A DNA stretch of 64,000 bases from Dolichospermum sp. ST_sed8 (GTDB lineage Bacteria; Cyanobacteriota; Cyanobacteriia; Cyanobacteriales; Nostocaceae): contig JAKOGY010000002.1 of NCBI GenBank assembly GCA_028658405.1, forward strand, positions 1 through 64,000, in the 5' to 3' direction. Positions 39,923-48,923 of the stretch are shown here, one piece after another. Under the pieces are notes generated by a model. It did not search any database. It worked only from the letters and a program-made list of their open reading frames with translations, and had not been told where the DNA came from. Positions within the stretch are counted from its first letter, which is position 1, and each line of letters opens with the position of its first letter. Position numbers and translations under genes: made by a program.

Positions 39923-42118
39923 TTATAAATCAATAGCGATTGCACCTAACATAGAAGTGGCAGAAAAATTTAATTGCTCTAATACTTTTGCTAAACAAGA
40001 ACGGTTTGTTTTACCTATTCTGATAACTAAAATACTTGCATCTGTATGTCTCATAAGTAGATTAGTATCTGCAAAATTTAATAAATGTGATGTATCATAT
40101 ATAATTAAGTCAAAGTTTTGTTTAAATTGTGCTGTCAAATTTTCCATTTGAGGAGATGAAAGTAAAATTGTAGGATTGGGGGGAATTTGACCAGTAGTTA
40201 AGATAGATAAGTTATGACCAAAGGATAATTGTTCTATATTTTTTGAATTTTTTTTCCTCACATCATCATTTTTTTCGCTGATACCGCTACTGTTTCTGTA
40301 GATAACATCCTCAAAACTTAGTTCTTCAGTAATAAGATTGCTTAATCCTTCTGTATTGGGTAAGTTCAAAATTTTGTGGATATGAGGATGACGCAGATTT
40401 GCATCTACTAATAACACCCGTTTACCCATTGCTGCTGCTGTCTGAGCTAAGTAAATAGCAATGGTTGATTTACCATCTCCAGAAGTAGCTGAAATAATTG
40501 CTAGAGAACGGATAGAATTATCACTATTTAGGAAAGCAATATTTGTGTAAATAGAGCGAAAAGATTCCCAAAATCTTGATGTATTAAGTCTTTGAGAAAG
40601 CTTACCATTTTGACTAAATTTAATATTAGGGATATTTCCTAATATTGGTAGTTTAGTTTTATCTTTAATTTCTTCAAGATTGTAAAAAACATTGTTGAGT
40701 GTATCTATCAGCAAAGCCAATCCCGTGCTTAATAATAACCCCAAAACCGTTCCTAAAATTAAATTTCTTACGGTACTTGGTGCAAGATTTTCAGGCTGAC
40801 TAGGAGGAGTAAGTATCTGCCAAGGTATCTGCTTTTGGGCTGCGTCTATGCGTAATCTTTCCCGTTCGCTTAAAAAATGATTTAGATTATCAACAGCAAT
40901 TTTTAATTGTCGTTCTAAATCATCTTTTTGGCGGATTAGAGATGGAAACTCTTTAACTTTTTCCTGGAGAGAAATTTCAGATTGGGTAAGAGCTTGAATT
41001 TGGACTTTTAATAGTTTAATTTGTTTAGTTGTCTCCAAAAATTTTTGAATTTCTCGCAGACGAGCAGAATTTGGTGCGGCTGAATACAAAGAATTCATCG
41101 TTGTGTTTGACAATTTTATTCCCAAAATCCGCGATCTTTCTTTGAGAATTAAATCCGATAAATTTTGTTTTTGAATCAGCAGGCTTTGAACATTTGGGCT
41201 GTTTTGTGTATATTCAGATGATTTTATGGCAATTGTAGATTCTACATCTTGAAGTTTGCTCAATAGCTTCTGGTAATCAGGAGATTCACTCAACGCTGAA
41301 ATAGCCTCTGCTTCATCAGATTTTAGTTGCAACTGTTTTTGCAAAATAGTATAAAGTGTTTGAGTTCTAGCCAATTGTATTTCATTATCTATCCGTTTCT
41401 GGGCAATTTGATCAAGTTGATTAGCCAATTGCTGTCCTTGAACTTCAGCATTAACAATCCCATATTTTTGACGAAAATTTTGTAGAGCTGATTGGAGATT
41501 TGATACTCTTGCTAATAGTTGTGGAAGTTGATTTTCAACAAATCTAATTCCTAATTTAGTTTCTATCTGGCGTTCCTCTAAACTATATTTCAAGTATGCT
41601 TCTGCTGCTTTTTTTAAGATAAAAACAACTTTTTCAGGGTTAGCATCTTGATAACTAACTTCCAAAATTTGAGTATTTGGCAAGAGTTTTATATTAAGTT
41701 TAGGTGTGCTGCTACCTGGATAATATTTTTGCACTTTTTGAGTAATGGGAGACATCAGTTTAGGACTTTGCAAGATCTTCAACTTAGTTTCATCAATTTT
41801 GTTAGCAGTCTCATCTCTTTTCGATCTATCATCTCGTGCTACTTTATCTTCAGCGGTGATCGGCTCAGTTAAAATTTCAAATTTACCACTATACATTGGA
41901 GGACTATTCCAAGTTAATCCTACACTGGTAGAGGCAACAGTAGTTGTGCCAATTATAATTACAAATATTCGCCGGCGAATAACTGCCAATAATTGACCTA
42001 AGTTCAATCCTCCTTCATTACCTTCTTCATTTTTAACGGTGTAAACAAAAGGCGTAGATTGACGTGATTGTCCATTTATTTGAGACGAATTTTGCTGAGA
42101 ATAGCGTTTTTTTATCAT
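39923..42118 (-). CDS. Wzc-like polysaccharide chain-length regulator / tyrosine-kinase-type ATPase
   Basis: The 731-residue protein has an N-terminal Wzz domain (about 35-140, with the first membrane helix VIIIGTTTVASTSVGLTW). A long coiled coil of about 180-430 and a second membrane helix near 460 follow. From about 539 there is a BY-kinase-type domain with Walker A SATSGDGKST (544-553), Walker A' VLLVDANLRHP and Walker B LIIYDTS. These proteins control export and length of polysaccharide. The C-terminus ends at GAIAIDL and has no tyrosine-rich tail, so autophosphorylation of a C-terminal tyrosine cluster is not possible. The DNA upstream (42119-42568) contains only AT-rich sequence. Confidence 0.93.
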   Translation of the reverse strand: MIKKRYSQQNSSQINGQSRQSTPFVYTVKNEEGNEGGLNLGQLLAVIRRRIFVIIIGTTTVASTSVGLTWNSPPMYSGKFEILTEPITAEDKVARDDRSKRDETANKIDETKLKILQSPKLMSPITQKVQKYYPGSSTPKLNIKLLPNTQILEVSYQDANPEKVVFILKKAAEAYLKYSLEERQIETKLGIRFVENQLPQLLARVSNLQSALQNFRQKYGIVNAEVQGQQLANQLDQIAQKRIDNEIQLARTQTLYTILQKQLQLKSDEAEAISALSESPDYQKLLSKLQDVESTIAIKSSEYTQNSPNVQSLLIQKQNLSDLILKERSRILGIKLSNTTMNSLYSAAPNSARLREIQKFLETTKQIKLLKVQIQALTQSEISLQEKVKEFPSLIRQKDDLERQLKIAVDNLNHFLSERERLRIDAAQKQIPWQILTPPSQPENLAPSTVRNLILGTVLGLLLSTGLALLIDTLNNVFYNLEEIKDKTKLPILGNIPNIKFSQNGKLSQRLNTSRFWESFRSIYTNIAFLNSDNSIRSLAIISATSGDGKSTIAIYLAQTAAAMGKRVLLVDANLRHPHIHKILNLPNTEGLSNLITEELSFEDVIYRNSSGISEKNDDVRKKNSKNIEQLSFGHNLSILTTGQIPPNPTILLSSPQMENLTAQFKQNFDLIIYDTSHLLNFADTNLLMRHTDASILVIRIGKTNRSCLAKVLEQLNFSATSMLGAIAIDL

Positions 42119-42568
42119 CTTAAACCTTATATATTTTCTGATCTAATCTCAAATAAATTATCATGATTGTCAAATTATATTTAATTCTGATACAAGAAGT
42201 ATAAATGATATTTAAAAAATCATATATTACTCCTTTATTCCATGTCATTATATCCATGAAATAACCAGAATATATCGAATAATTTGACTTAAAGATAGGA
42301 CTTTTAAAATCAGCTTTTTGTAAATTAACACTGTTTTATGAGCTATAGTGGACAAATTGGCAAAATCTTTGTAAACTCCGATTGAGAATATATTGTTTGT
42401 GATTTTGTCAATAGATAAGCAGTGTCTTTTTTGAATATTTATAATTTAACTGTAGTCATCATACTTTTAGTCAAAACCTATAAAGATTATGTAAAGTTAG
42501 CCTAAAATTGTTAATTAGCTATTGACTTTTATATTTAACTACTCTTTAATCTATTTCAATCTTACATA
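42119..42568. other. AT-rich divergent intergenic region
   Basis: About 450 bases between the Wzc-like gene and a dispersed repeat, with no gene. It probably holds the promoters for the minus-strand wzc-like/wecG pair and for the plus-strand glycan genes. Confidence 0.4.
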
Positions 42569-42751
42569 AGAAGGGAACAGGGAACAGGGAACAGATAAGA
42601 AACACTCATTTGCACCAGTTTAGAGCTTCAGTCAAAAAAAAGATGTTTTTACAAGATGCGTAGCCCGAAAAAAACAGTGTCATTATTTCAATTTCATGTT
42701 TTTAAACATGAGTTTTTCCTGTTCCGGTGTGCCTATTCCCTGTTCCCTCTG
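42569..42751. repeat. Dispersed repeat, family D, copy 1
   Basis: Starts with (GGGAACA)n heptamers, contains TTTACAAGATGCGTAGCCCG and CATGTTTTTAAACATGAG (a palindrome), and ends with GTTCCCTCT. Copies: 53703-53985 in the same orientation, with a longer 3' part; 59930-60105 inverted. Confidence 0.9.
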
Positions 42752-42852
42752 AAATTTTTCAATTCACATACATCACTCTTTCAGAATAATATTCTCACTA
42801 AAGAGATATGTATTATTCTCATTCATGATCAATTTTAATTCAAAAAACAAAA

Positions 42853-43368
42853 ATGGCTATAAATGATAGTGTTAAGCTGGGTAAAGAAGTTAAAATTTTT
42901 CATCCTGATCTTGTCAACCTTTACAGTTGTGAAATTGGCGATGAAACCAAGATTGGTAGCTTTGTTGAAATCCAGAAAAATGTCATAGTCGGAGCTAAGT
43001 GTAAAGTTTCATCTCACACTTTTATTTGTGAAGGCGTGATTATTGAAGATGAAGTATTTGTTGGTCATGGAGTCATGTTTACCAATGATATTTATCCTCG
43101 CGCTACTAATGAAGATAGTAGCTTGAAAACTGAAGCTGATTGGTCTGTAACTAAGACTTATATAAAACGCCGGGCCTCTATTGGCAGCAATGCCACTATC
43201 CTGGCAGGAATCACAATTGGCGAAAATGCTATAGTTGGTGCTGGAGCGGTGGTAACTCATGATGTTCCTGATTACGCGACTGTAGTTGGAGTACCTGCTA
43301 AGATAATCAATAGTATTCCTAATATGGGTGAGTTTGCTAATAGTAGCTTGTTAAGCTCAATTCAATAA
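42853..43368 (+). CDS. Hexapeptide-repeat N-acetyltransferase (WbpD/WlbB-like)
   Basis: The 171-residue protein is a left-handed beta-helix acetyltransferase. It contains hexad repeats such as [20 protein letters not shown] and the family signature [17 protein letters not shown], then [20 protein letters not shown] and [19 protein letters not shown]. This pattern fits UDP-2-acetamido-3-amino-2,3-dideoxyglucuronate N-acetyltransferase, the last step toward UDP-diacetamido-uronic acid. The neighbouring oxidoreductase and aminotransferase match the preceding two steps. A 450-base gap including a fold-back repeat separates it from the next gene. Confidence 0.87.
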   Translation: MAINDSVKLGKEVKIFHPDLVNLYSCEIGDETKIGSFVEIQKNVIVGAKCKVSSHTFICEGVIIEDEVFVGHGVMFTNDIYPRATNEDSSLKTEADWSVTKTYIKRRASIGSNATILAGITIGENAIVGAGAVVTHDVPDYATVVGVPAKIINSIPNMGEFANSSLLSSIQ

Positions 43369-43818
43369 TATTTTAGTTTTTTAAAATATTTAAAAAGAGT
43401 TTTCAGCCAATATCTTTCAGAAATTAATATCTTCCAGAAAACTTGCCAAATTGGCGACAATTAATCATAGAAAAATGTTACTTTTCAACATAGTTCACTT
43501 TTGAAAAAGTACCACTTGAATAGTAAACAATTAGCAATGCTGATTTAAATATCTCCACCCCTTACTTTCTCCGCTGGGAGTGTGAGATAAATTCATCCTT
43601 TTAATCAGTAACATCAAAAAATATAGGACTAATATCAATACGCTTCAGGCAAGGAGAATTGTAGGTTGGGTTGTGGAACGTTAGCGTTGCGAAGCAATGG
43701 AACGAAACTCAACACAACCGCAGAAATGTTGTGTTTTGCAAAGTCTCAACCCAACCTAATATTTGATTTTCTTCAAATCAAGTTTTGTGAACTTCACTAT
43801 TTAGAGAGTGACAATCCC
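43369..43818. repeat. Intergenic region with fold-back repeat at 43662-43759
   Basis: The interval is mostly AT-rich. TAGGTTGGGTTG at 43662 and its complement CAACCCAACCTA ending at 43759 bracket about 98 bases, which also contain GGAACGTTAGCGTTGCGAAG. This is a common dispersed type in filamentous cyanobacteria. It creates a spurious in-frame ATG (43666) upstream of the oxidoreductase gene. Confidence 0.8.
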
Positions 43819-44910
43819 ATGACAAATACTCATGCTGACTCCCGATTGGCTTTTGATACAAAAGTTGACTCATCTATTAATACAATCAAAATTGGTGTTA
43901 TCGGTTATGGCTACTGGGGTCCTAATTTAGTCCGCAGTTTTGGTGATTTACCAGGAGCAGAAGTTACAGCAGTTAGTGATTTTAAATTAGATAGATTGGC
44001 TAAAGTGCAATCTCGTTATCCAGCCATAAAGCTGACGACAAATAGCCAGGATTTGTTTGCAGATCCAAACATTGATGCGATCGCTATTGCTACTCCAGTT
44101 TCCACACATTACGATTTAGCTTTAGCTGCTTTGCAAGCTGGTAAACACGTATTAGTCGAAAAACCTATGACTGTTTCCTCAGAACAGGCAAAGAGACTAA
44201 TAGATGAGGCACAAAAACGTAATTTAGTGTTGATGGTAGATCACACATTTGTTTATACAGGTGCAGTGCGGAAGATGCAGGAACTGGTAGCCACAAAGGC
44301 TATAGGCGATATCTATTACTATGATTCTGTTCGTGTTAACTTGGGATTATTTCAGCATGATGTTAATGTCATCTGGGATTTAGCAGTTCATGACCTCTCA
44401 ATCATGGACTATGTATTACCATCAAAGCCCTATGCTGTATCGGCTACAGGGATGAGTCACGTTTCTAGCGAACCAGAAAACATTGCCTACTTAACCTTAT
44501 TTTTTGAGAATAACTTAATTGCCCATATTCATGTCAATTGGCTCGCACCAGTCAAAGTGCGGCGGACAATGCTGGGTGGCAGCCAAAAGATGATCTGTTA
44601 TGACGATTTAGAACCGAGTGAAAAGATTAAGGTATATGACAAGGGAATTACGCTGAATGGCAGTCCTGAGAACATTTACCAGATGCTGGTTGGCTATCGC
44701 ACGGGTGATATATGGTCTCCTAAGTTAGATATGACGGAAGCATTGCAAACAGAGGCATTACACTTCATTCATTGTATTCAGTCAGGCGATCGCCCCATTA
44801 CTGATGGAGAAGCAGGACTACGGGTAGTCAGAATTCTGGAAGCTGCGACCCAATCCATTAAGCAGCAAGGACGATTAGTTGAACTTGACTTAACAGAGGT
44901 GGTAGCATGA
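43819..44910 (+). CDS. Gfo/Idh/MocA-family sugar oxidoreductase (WbpB/WlbA-like)
   Basis: The 363-residue protein has an N-terminal Rossmann fold (IGVIGYGYWGPNLVRSFGDL) and the EKP motif in HVLVEKPMTVS, followed by the C-terminal substrate domain (YDSVRVNLGLFQHDVNVIWD). Such enzymes oxidise the C3 hydroxyl of UDP-N-acetylglucosaminuronate in the diacetamido-uronate pathway. It starts a tightly overlapping set: its TGA overlaps the next ATG by 4 bases. I chose ATG 43819 (MTNTHADSRLAF); the longer frame from 43666 would translate the fold-back repeat. Confidence 0.9.
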   Translation: MTNTHADSRLAFDTKVDSSINTIKIGVIGYGYWGPNLVRSFGDLPGAEVTAVSDFKLDRLAKVQSRYPAIKLTTNSQDLFADPNIDAIAIATPVSTHYDLALAALQAGKHVLVEKPMTVSSEQAKRLIDEAQKRNLVLMVDHTFVYTGAVRKMQELVATKAIGDIYYYDSVRVNLGLFQHDVNVIWDLAVHDLSIMDYVLPSKPYAVSATGMSHVSSEPENIAYLTLFFENNLIAHIHVNWLAPVKVRRTMLGGSQKMICYDDLEPSEKIKVYDKGITLNGSPENIYQMLVGYRTGDIWSPKLDMTEALQTEALHFIHCIQSGDRPITDGEAGLRVVRILEAATQSIKQQGRLVELDLTEVVA

Positions 44911-46013
44911 TTCCATTCGTAGATTTAAAATCTCAGTACCTTAGCATTAAAGACGAAATTGATACCGCTGTTTTTAAAGCTTTAGAAAGTACGCAATTTG
45001 TTTTAGGCAGTGAGGTAGTCGCTTTAGAATCCGAGTTTTATGACTATTGTGGTGCTGACTATGGTATTGCGGTAAATACAGGGACTAGTGCGCTGCATTT
45101 AGCATTATTAGCTGCTGGCATTGGTCCAGGTGATGAAGTGATTACCACACCTTTTACCTTTGTCGCTACCGTTGCAGCCATTTATTACACTGGTGCAACC
45201 GCTGTGTTTGTGGATATTGACCCAATTTCCTACACCATAGATGTAACGCAGATTGAGGCAGCCATTACTCCACGGACTAAGGCGATTTTGCCAGTGCATC
45301 TCTACGGTCAGCCAGCAGATATGGACCCAATTTTAGAGATTGCTCAACGTTATCATCTGACTGTAATTGAGGATGCTGCCCAAGCACATAGGGCTGAGTA
45401 CAAAGGGCGACGAGTTGGTAGTATTGGGGATTTAGGTTGTTTCAGCTTTTATCCTGGTAAAAACCTGGGAGCTTACGGTGAAGGTGGCATGGTCGTCACC
45501 AATAATCCTGAATATGCCCACACAATCCAGATGCTGCGCGACTGGGGACAAGAACGCAGGTATCATCATGTTCTCAAGGGTTATAACTATCGCATGGATG
45601 GCTTACAAGGGGCAATATTGCGGGTGAAGTTACGTCACTTAGATGCCTGGACCAAAGCTAGAAGAGCGATCGCCACAGAGTACGATAAACTCCTAACAAA
45701 AGCAGATGTGATCACTCCCACGGTCATGCCCTACAGCCATCACGTTTACCATATTTATGCTGTCCGCTCAACAGAACGGGATTTACTACAACAGCATTTG
45801 CATGAGCAGGGAATTCAAACAGGCATTCACTACCCAATTCCTGTGCATTTACAACCAGCTTACGCAGATTTAGGATATAAGCCGGGTGATTTTCCCAATT
45901 CGGAACTAGCAGCTAAAGAAGTGTTATCTCTGCCTATGTTTGCAGAACTATCTTCAGTCCAAATAAAAGCTGTGAGTGTCGCAGTATTTGAGAGGATTCC
46001 ATGTCTGAACTGA
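44907..46013 (+). CDS. DegT/DnrJ/EryC1/StrS aminotransferase (WbpE/WlbC-like)
   Basis: The 368-residue PLP enzyme aminates a 3-keto sugar nucleotide. MIPFVDLKSQYLSIKDEIDT is the typical start, NTGTSALHLALLAAGI binds the cofactor phosphate, VIEDAAQAHRAEYKG holds the aspartate that contacts the pyridine, and FSFYPGKNLGAYGEGGMV contains the PLP lysine. It is translationally coupled to the oxidoreductase upstream (ATGA) and overlaps the next gene by 13 bases. Confidence 0.93.
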   Translation: MIPFVDLKSQYLSIKDEIDTAVFKALESTQFVLGSEVVALESEFYDYCGADYGIAVNTGTSALHLALLAAGIGPGDEVITTPFTFVATVAAIYYTGATAVFVDIDPISYTIDVTQIEAAITPRTKAILPVHLYGQPADMDPILEIAQRYHLTVIEDAAQAHRAEYKGRRVGSIGDLGCFSFYPGKNLGAYGEGGMVVTNNPEYAHTIQMLRDWGQERRYHHVLKGYNYRMDGLQGAILRVKLRHLDAWTKARRAIATEYDKLLTKADVITPTVMPYSHHVYHIYAVRSTERDLLQQHLHEQGIQTGIHYPIPVHLQPAYADLGYKPGDFPNSELAAKEVLSLPMFAELSSVQIKAVSVAVFERIPCLN

Positions 46014-46708
46014 TCAAAAGTAGGCTAGTGAAAGCTGTACACGGCTGCCAAAACTCCAAACCAGATCCAGAATTTGCCTTAGAAATGGCAAATTCTTTAC
46101 GCCATCAGTATAGCAATCAGAATTTAATTGAACTCTATACTCGTTTCGCTTTGGGTGAAACCGATTTTGATCTCTTAATGCGGCAAATTATTTGCCGTGC
46201 CATAGCCTGTAAATTTGGAGACAGTGTTCATATTGGCAGTAACGTCAGTTTTAAACATCCAGAAACTTTTGAAATCGGCAATCAGGTATTCATTGGTTCA
46301 CAAACATACATTCAGGGGCGGTTTGACGGTAAATGCATCATTGGTAATCACGTCTGGATTGGACCACAGAGCTATTTTGACGCTCGAAACTTGATTATTG
46401 AAGATTACGTGGGATGGGGTCCAGGGGCAAAAGTCTTAGGTTCAACTCATACCGGATTACCAATTGACATTCCCATTACTCAAACAGACTTGGAAATCAA
46501 ATTGGTAAAGGTGGAAACAGGAGCCGATATCGGCATGAATGCGGTGATTCTTCCGGGAGTCACAATTGGTCAAAGCAGTATTGTTGGTGCTGGAGCAGTT
46601 GTTACCAAGGATGTACCACCCTATGCCATTGTAGCTGGTGTTCCTGCTCAGTTTTTACGCTGGCGTGAAGGATATGAAGCATTGGAGAAGATAAAAAATG
46701 CAAAATAA
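46001..46708 (+). CDS. Hexapeptide-repeat acyltransferase
   Basis: The 235-residue protein has a helical N-terminal region and a beta-helix of hexapeptide repeats ([60 protein letters not shown]). It ends with the CoA-binding tail DVPPYAIVAGVPAQFL. It resembles maltose O-acetyltransferase/NodL-like enzymes modifying sugars, and a sugar of the local glycan is the probable substrate. It overlaps both neighbours (13 and 11 bases). Confidence 0.85.
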   Translation: MSELIKSRLVKAVHGCQNSKPDPEFALEMANSLRHQYSNQNLIELYTRFALGETDFDLLMRQIICRAIACKFGDSVHIGSNVSFKHPETFEIGNQVFIGSQTYIQGRFDGKCIIGNHVWIGPQSYFDARNLIIEDYVGWGPGAKVLGSTHTGLPIDIPITQTDLEIKLVKVETGADIGMNAVILPGVTIGQSSIVGAGAVVTKDVPPYAIVAGVPAQFLRWREGYEALEKIKNAK

Positions 46709-47672
46709 ACGAATTTTAATTACAGGTGGTGCAGGTTTAGTTGGCTCTCATATTGCCGATTTACTTGTCAAAGAAGAAGTTTCAGAAATTATTGTTTTAG
46801 ATAACTTTACCCGTGGATGTCATGATAACTTAGCTTGGACACAAGCCAATGGTCCTTTAGTTGTTGTCGAGGGAGATATCCGGGATCAAAAACTCCTTGC
46901 TGATATCATGCAAGGTGTAGATATAGTCTTTCATCAAGCCGCCATTCGGATTACCCAATGTGCCGAAGAACCGCGTCTAGCTTTAGAAGTTCTCGCAGAT
47001 GGTACTTTCAATATTTTAGAAGCAGCAGTCAAAGCTGGGGTAAAAAAGGTAGTTGCAGCTTCTTCAGCTTCAATATATGGTATGGCAGAGGATTTCCCCA
47101 CAACTGAATCTCATCATCCCTACAATAACCGCACCATCTACGGTGCAGCGAAAACCTTTAATGAAGGCTTATTTCGCAGTTTTTATGAAATGTATGGACT
47201 GGATTATCTAGCATTACGCTACTTCAACGTCTACGGACCCCGAATGGATATTTACGGTGTTTACACTGAGGTACTGATTCGCTGGATGGAGCGAATTGTT
47301 GCAGGTCAGCCACCACTGATTTTCGGTAACGGTGAGCAAACAATGGATTTTGTCTATATCGAAGATATCGCTAGAGCCAACATCTTAGCAGCCAAAGCCA
47401 ATGTCACAGATGAGGTTTTCAATATTGCTAGTGGCGTGGAAACCAGTTTAAATGACCTAGCTTATAGCTTGCTAAAGGTGATGGGATCTAATCTGAAACC
47501 AGAATATAGACCAGAACGTAAAGTTAACTCGGTGCAGCGCCGACTGGCAGATGTGAACAAAGCCAAGCAATTATTAGGCTTTGAAGCACAGACATCTCTA
47601 GAAGCTGGGTTATCTCGGTTGTTTACATGGTGGCAGAAACAACAACTGACAAAGGAAACAAGCAATGTCTAA
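46698..47672 (+). CDS. NAD-dependent sugar epimerase/dehydratase
   Basis: The 324-residue extended SDR enzyme has the nucleotide-binding motif ITGGAGLVGSHIADLL and the catalytic YGAAK (Tyr-x3-Lys) in RTIYGAAKTFNEG, with RYFNVYGPRMDIYGVY and NGEQTMDFVYIEDIARA. It resembles UDP-glucose/UDP-N-acetylglucosamine 4-epimerases or dTDP-sugar dehydratases. The exact substrate cannot be told. It is embedded in the overlapping operon (11-base and 8-base overlaps). Confidence 0.88.
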   Translation: MQNKRILITGGAGLVGSHIADLLVKEEVSEIIVLDNFTRGCHDNLAWTQANGPLVVVEGDIRDQKLLADIMQGVDIVFHQAAIRITQCAEEPRLALEVLADGTFNILEAAVKAGVKKVVAASSASIYGMAEDFPTTESHHPYNNRTIYGAAKTFNEGLFRSFYEMYGLDYLALRYFNVYGPRMDIYGVYTEVLIRWMERIVAGQPPLIFGNGEQTMDFVYIEDIARANILAAKANVTDEVFNIASGVETSLNDLAYSLLKVMGSNLKPEYRPERKVNSVQRRLADVNKAKQLLGFEAQTSLEAGLSRLFTWWQKQQLTKETSNV

Positions 47673-48837
47673 GCAGATGCAGAATATCCCCATTGCTAAA
47701 CCCTGGATTGGGGAACTAGAAGCCGAAGCTGCCAGACGGGCTATCATGTCCGGTTGGGTAACTCAAGGTCCAGAAGTGGCAGCATTTGAGCAGGAGTTTG
47801 CAGCTTATGTAGGGGCAAACCATGCTTGTGCTGTTTCTAATTGCACTACAGCCTTGCACCTAGCACTGTTAGCTGTAGGTGTGCAGCCAGGAGATGAGGT
47901 AATTACTGTCAGTCACTCTTATATTGCCACTGCTAATAGTATTCGTTATTGTGGTGCGATTCCAGTATTTGTAGATATTGAACCACAGACATACAATATC
48001 AACCCGTTATTAATTGAAGATGCCATTAGTGAAAGGACTCGTGCTATTCTCATTGTTCATCAGATGGGAATGCCTTGTGATCTCAAAGCCATCTTAGATA
48101 TAGCCCACCGTTACGGGTTGCCAGTGATTGAAGATGCAGCTTGTGCGATCGCTAGTGAAATTCTTTGGGAGGGAAAATGGGAGAAAATCGGTAAACCCCA
48201 CGGAGATATCGCTTGCTTTTCCTTTCATCCCCGTAAAGTAATTACTACAGGTGATGGTGGCATGATCACCACTAATAATCCTGAATGGGATCAACAATTT
48301 CGCCTTTGGCGACAACATGGTATGAGTGTACCAGATACTGTGCGTCACGGAGCTAAACAAGTCATTTTCGAGTCTTACCCCATGTTGGGTTACAACTACC
48401 GCATGACTGATATCCAAGCAGCCGTGGGACGGGAACAACTCAAACGCCTACCAGAGATTGTGGAACGTCGTCGTTATTTAGCACAGCGATATCATGATCA
48501 GTTGGCAGATATACCAGGATTGAAATTACCAACAGAACCAACCCGGGCAAAGAGTAACTGGCAAAGTTACTGCGTGCGACTTCCTGATAGTTGCAATCAG
48601 CTTCAAGTGATGCAGGTAATGTTAGATGCTGGAATTGGTACACGGCGGGGGATTATGTGCGCTCATCGAGAACCTGCTTATTGCCATGAAACTTGGTCTT
48701 GTGGAAGCGATCGCTTAACAGAAAGCGAACAGGCACAGGATCACGCCATTCTACTGCCCTTATTTCATCAGATGAGCAAGCAAGAACAAGATGCTGTGGT
48801 CAATGAGCTAAAAACAGTTTATCAAATGCAAAGATAG
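47665..48837 (+). CDS. DegT/DnrJ/EryC1/StrS aminotransferase, second
   Basis: The 390-residue PLP-dependent sugar aminotransferase has NIPIAKPWIGELEAEAARRA, SNCTTALHLALLAVGVQPGD, VIEDAACAIASE, and the PLP lysine in CFSFHPRKVITTGDGGM. It is distinct from the aminotransferase at 44907, having the PglE/perosamine-synthase-like C-terminal SYCVRLPD and CAHREPAYC region. It presumably makes a second amino sugar together with the preceding epimerase/dehydratase. It ends the overlapping operon. Confidence 0.9.
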   Translation: MSKQMQNIPIAKPWIGELEAEAARRAIMSGWVTQGPEVAAFEQEFAAYVGANHACAVSNCTTALHLALLAVGVQPGDEVITVSHSYIATANSIRYCGAIPVFVDIEPQTYNINPLLIEDAISERTRAILIVHQMGMPCDLKAILDIAHRYGLPVIEDAACAIASEILWEGKWEKIGKPHGDIACFSFHPRKVITTGDGGMITTNNPEWDQQFRLWRQHGMSVPDTVRHGAKQVIFESYPMLGYNYRMTDIQAAVGREQLKRLPEIVERRRYLAQRYHDQLADIPGLKLPTEPTRAKSNWQSYCVRLPDSCNQLQVMQVMLDAGIGTRRGIMCAHREPAYCHETWSCGSDRLTESEQAQDHAILLPLFHQMSKQEQDAVVNELKTVYQMQR

Positions 48838-48866
48838 AAATTCAAACTCAAAAAGCAAAGACGAGA

Positions 48867-48896
48867 AAACCCCATAACTCAAGTTAGGGGGTTGGT
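48867..48896 (+). terminator. Hairpin at the end of the nucleotide-sugar operon
   Basis: AACCCCATAACT and AGTTAGGGGGTT form a strong stem-loop 30 bases after the aminotransferase stop and just before the DUF4347 gene. It may be a terminator or an attenuator between the operon and that gene. Confidence 0.55.
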
Positions 48897-48923
48897 TAAT
48901 AAACAACTTTAATATATAAAAAA

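Noticed and set aside
43666-43818. N-terminal extension of the Gfo/Idh/MocA gene
   Set aside because: The extra 51 residues translate a fold-back repeat and have no homology; ATG 43819 precedes the conserved Rossmann fold.
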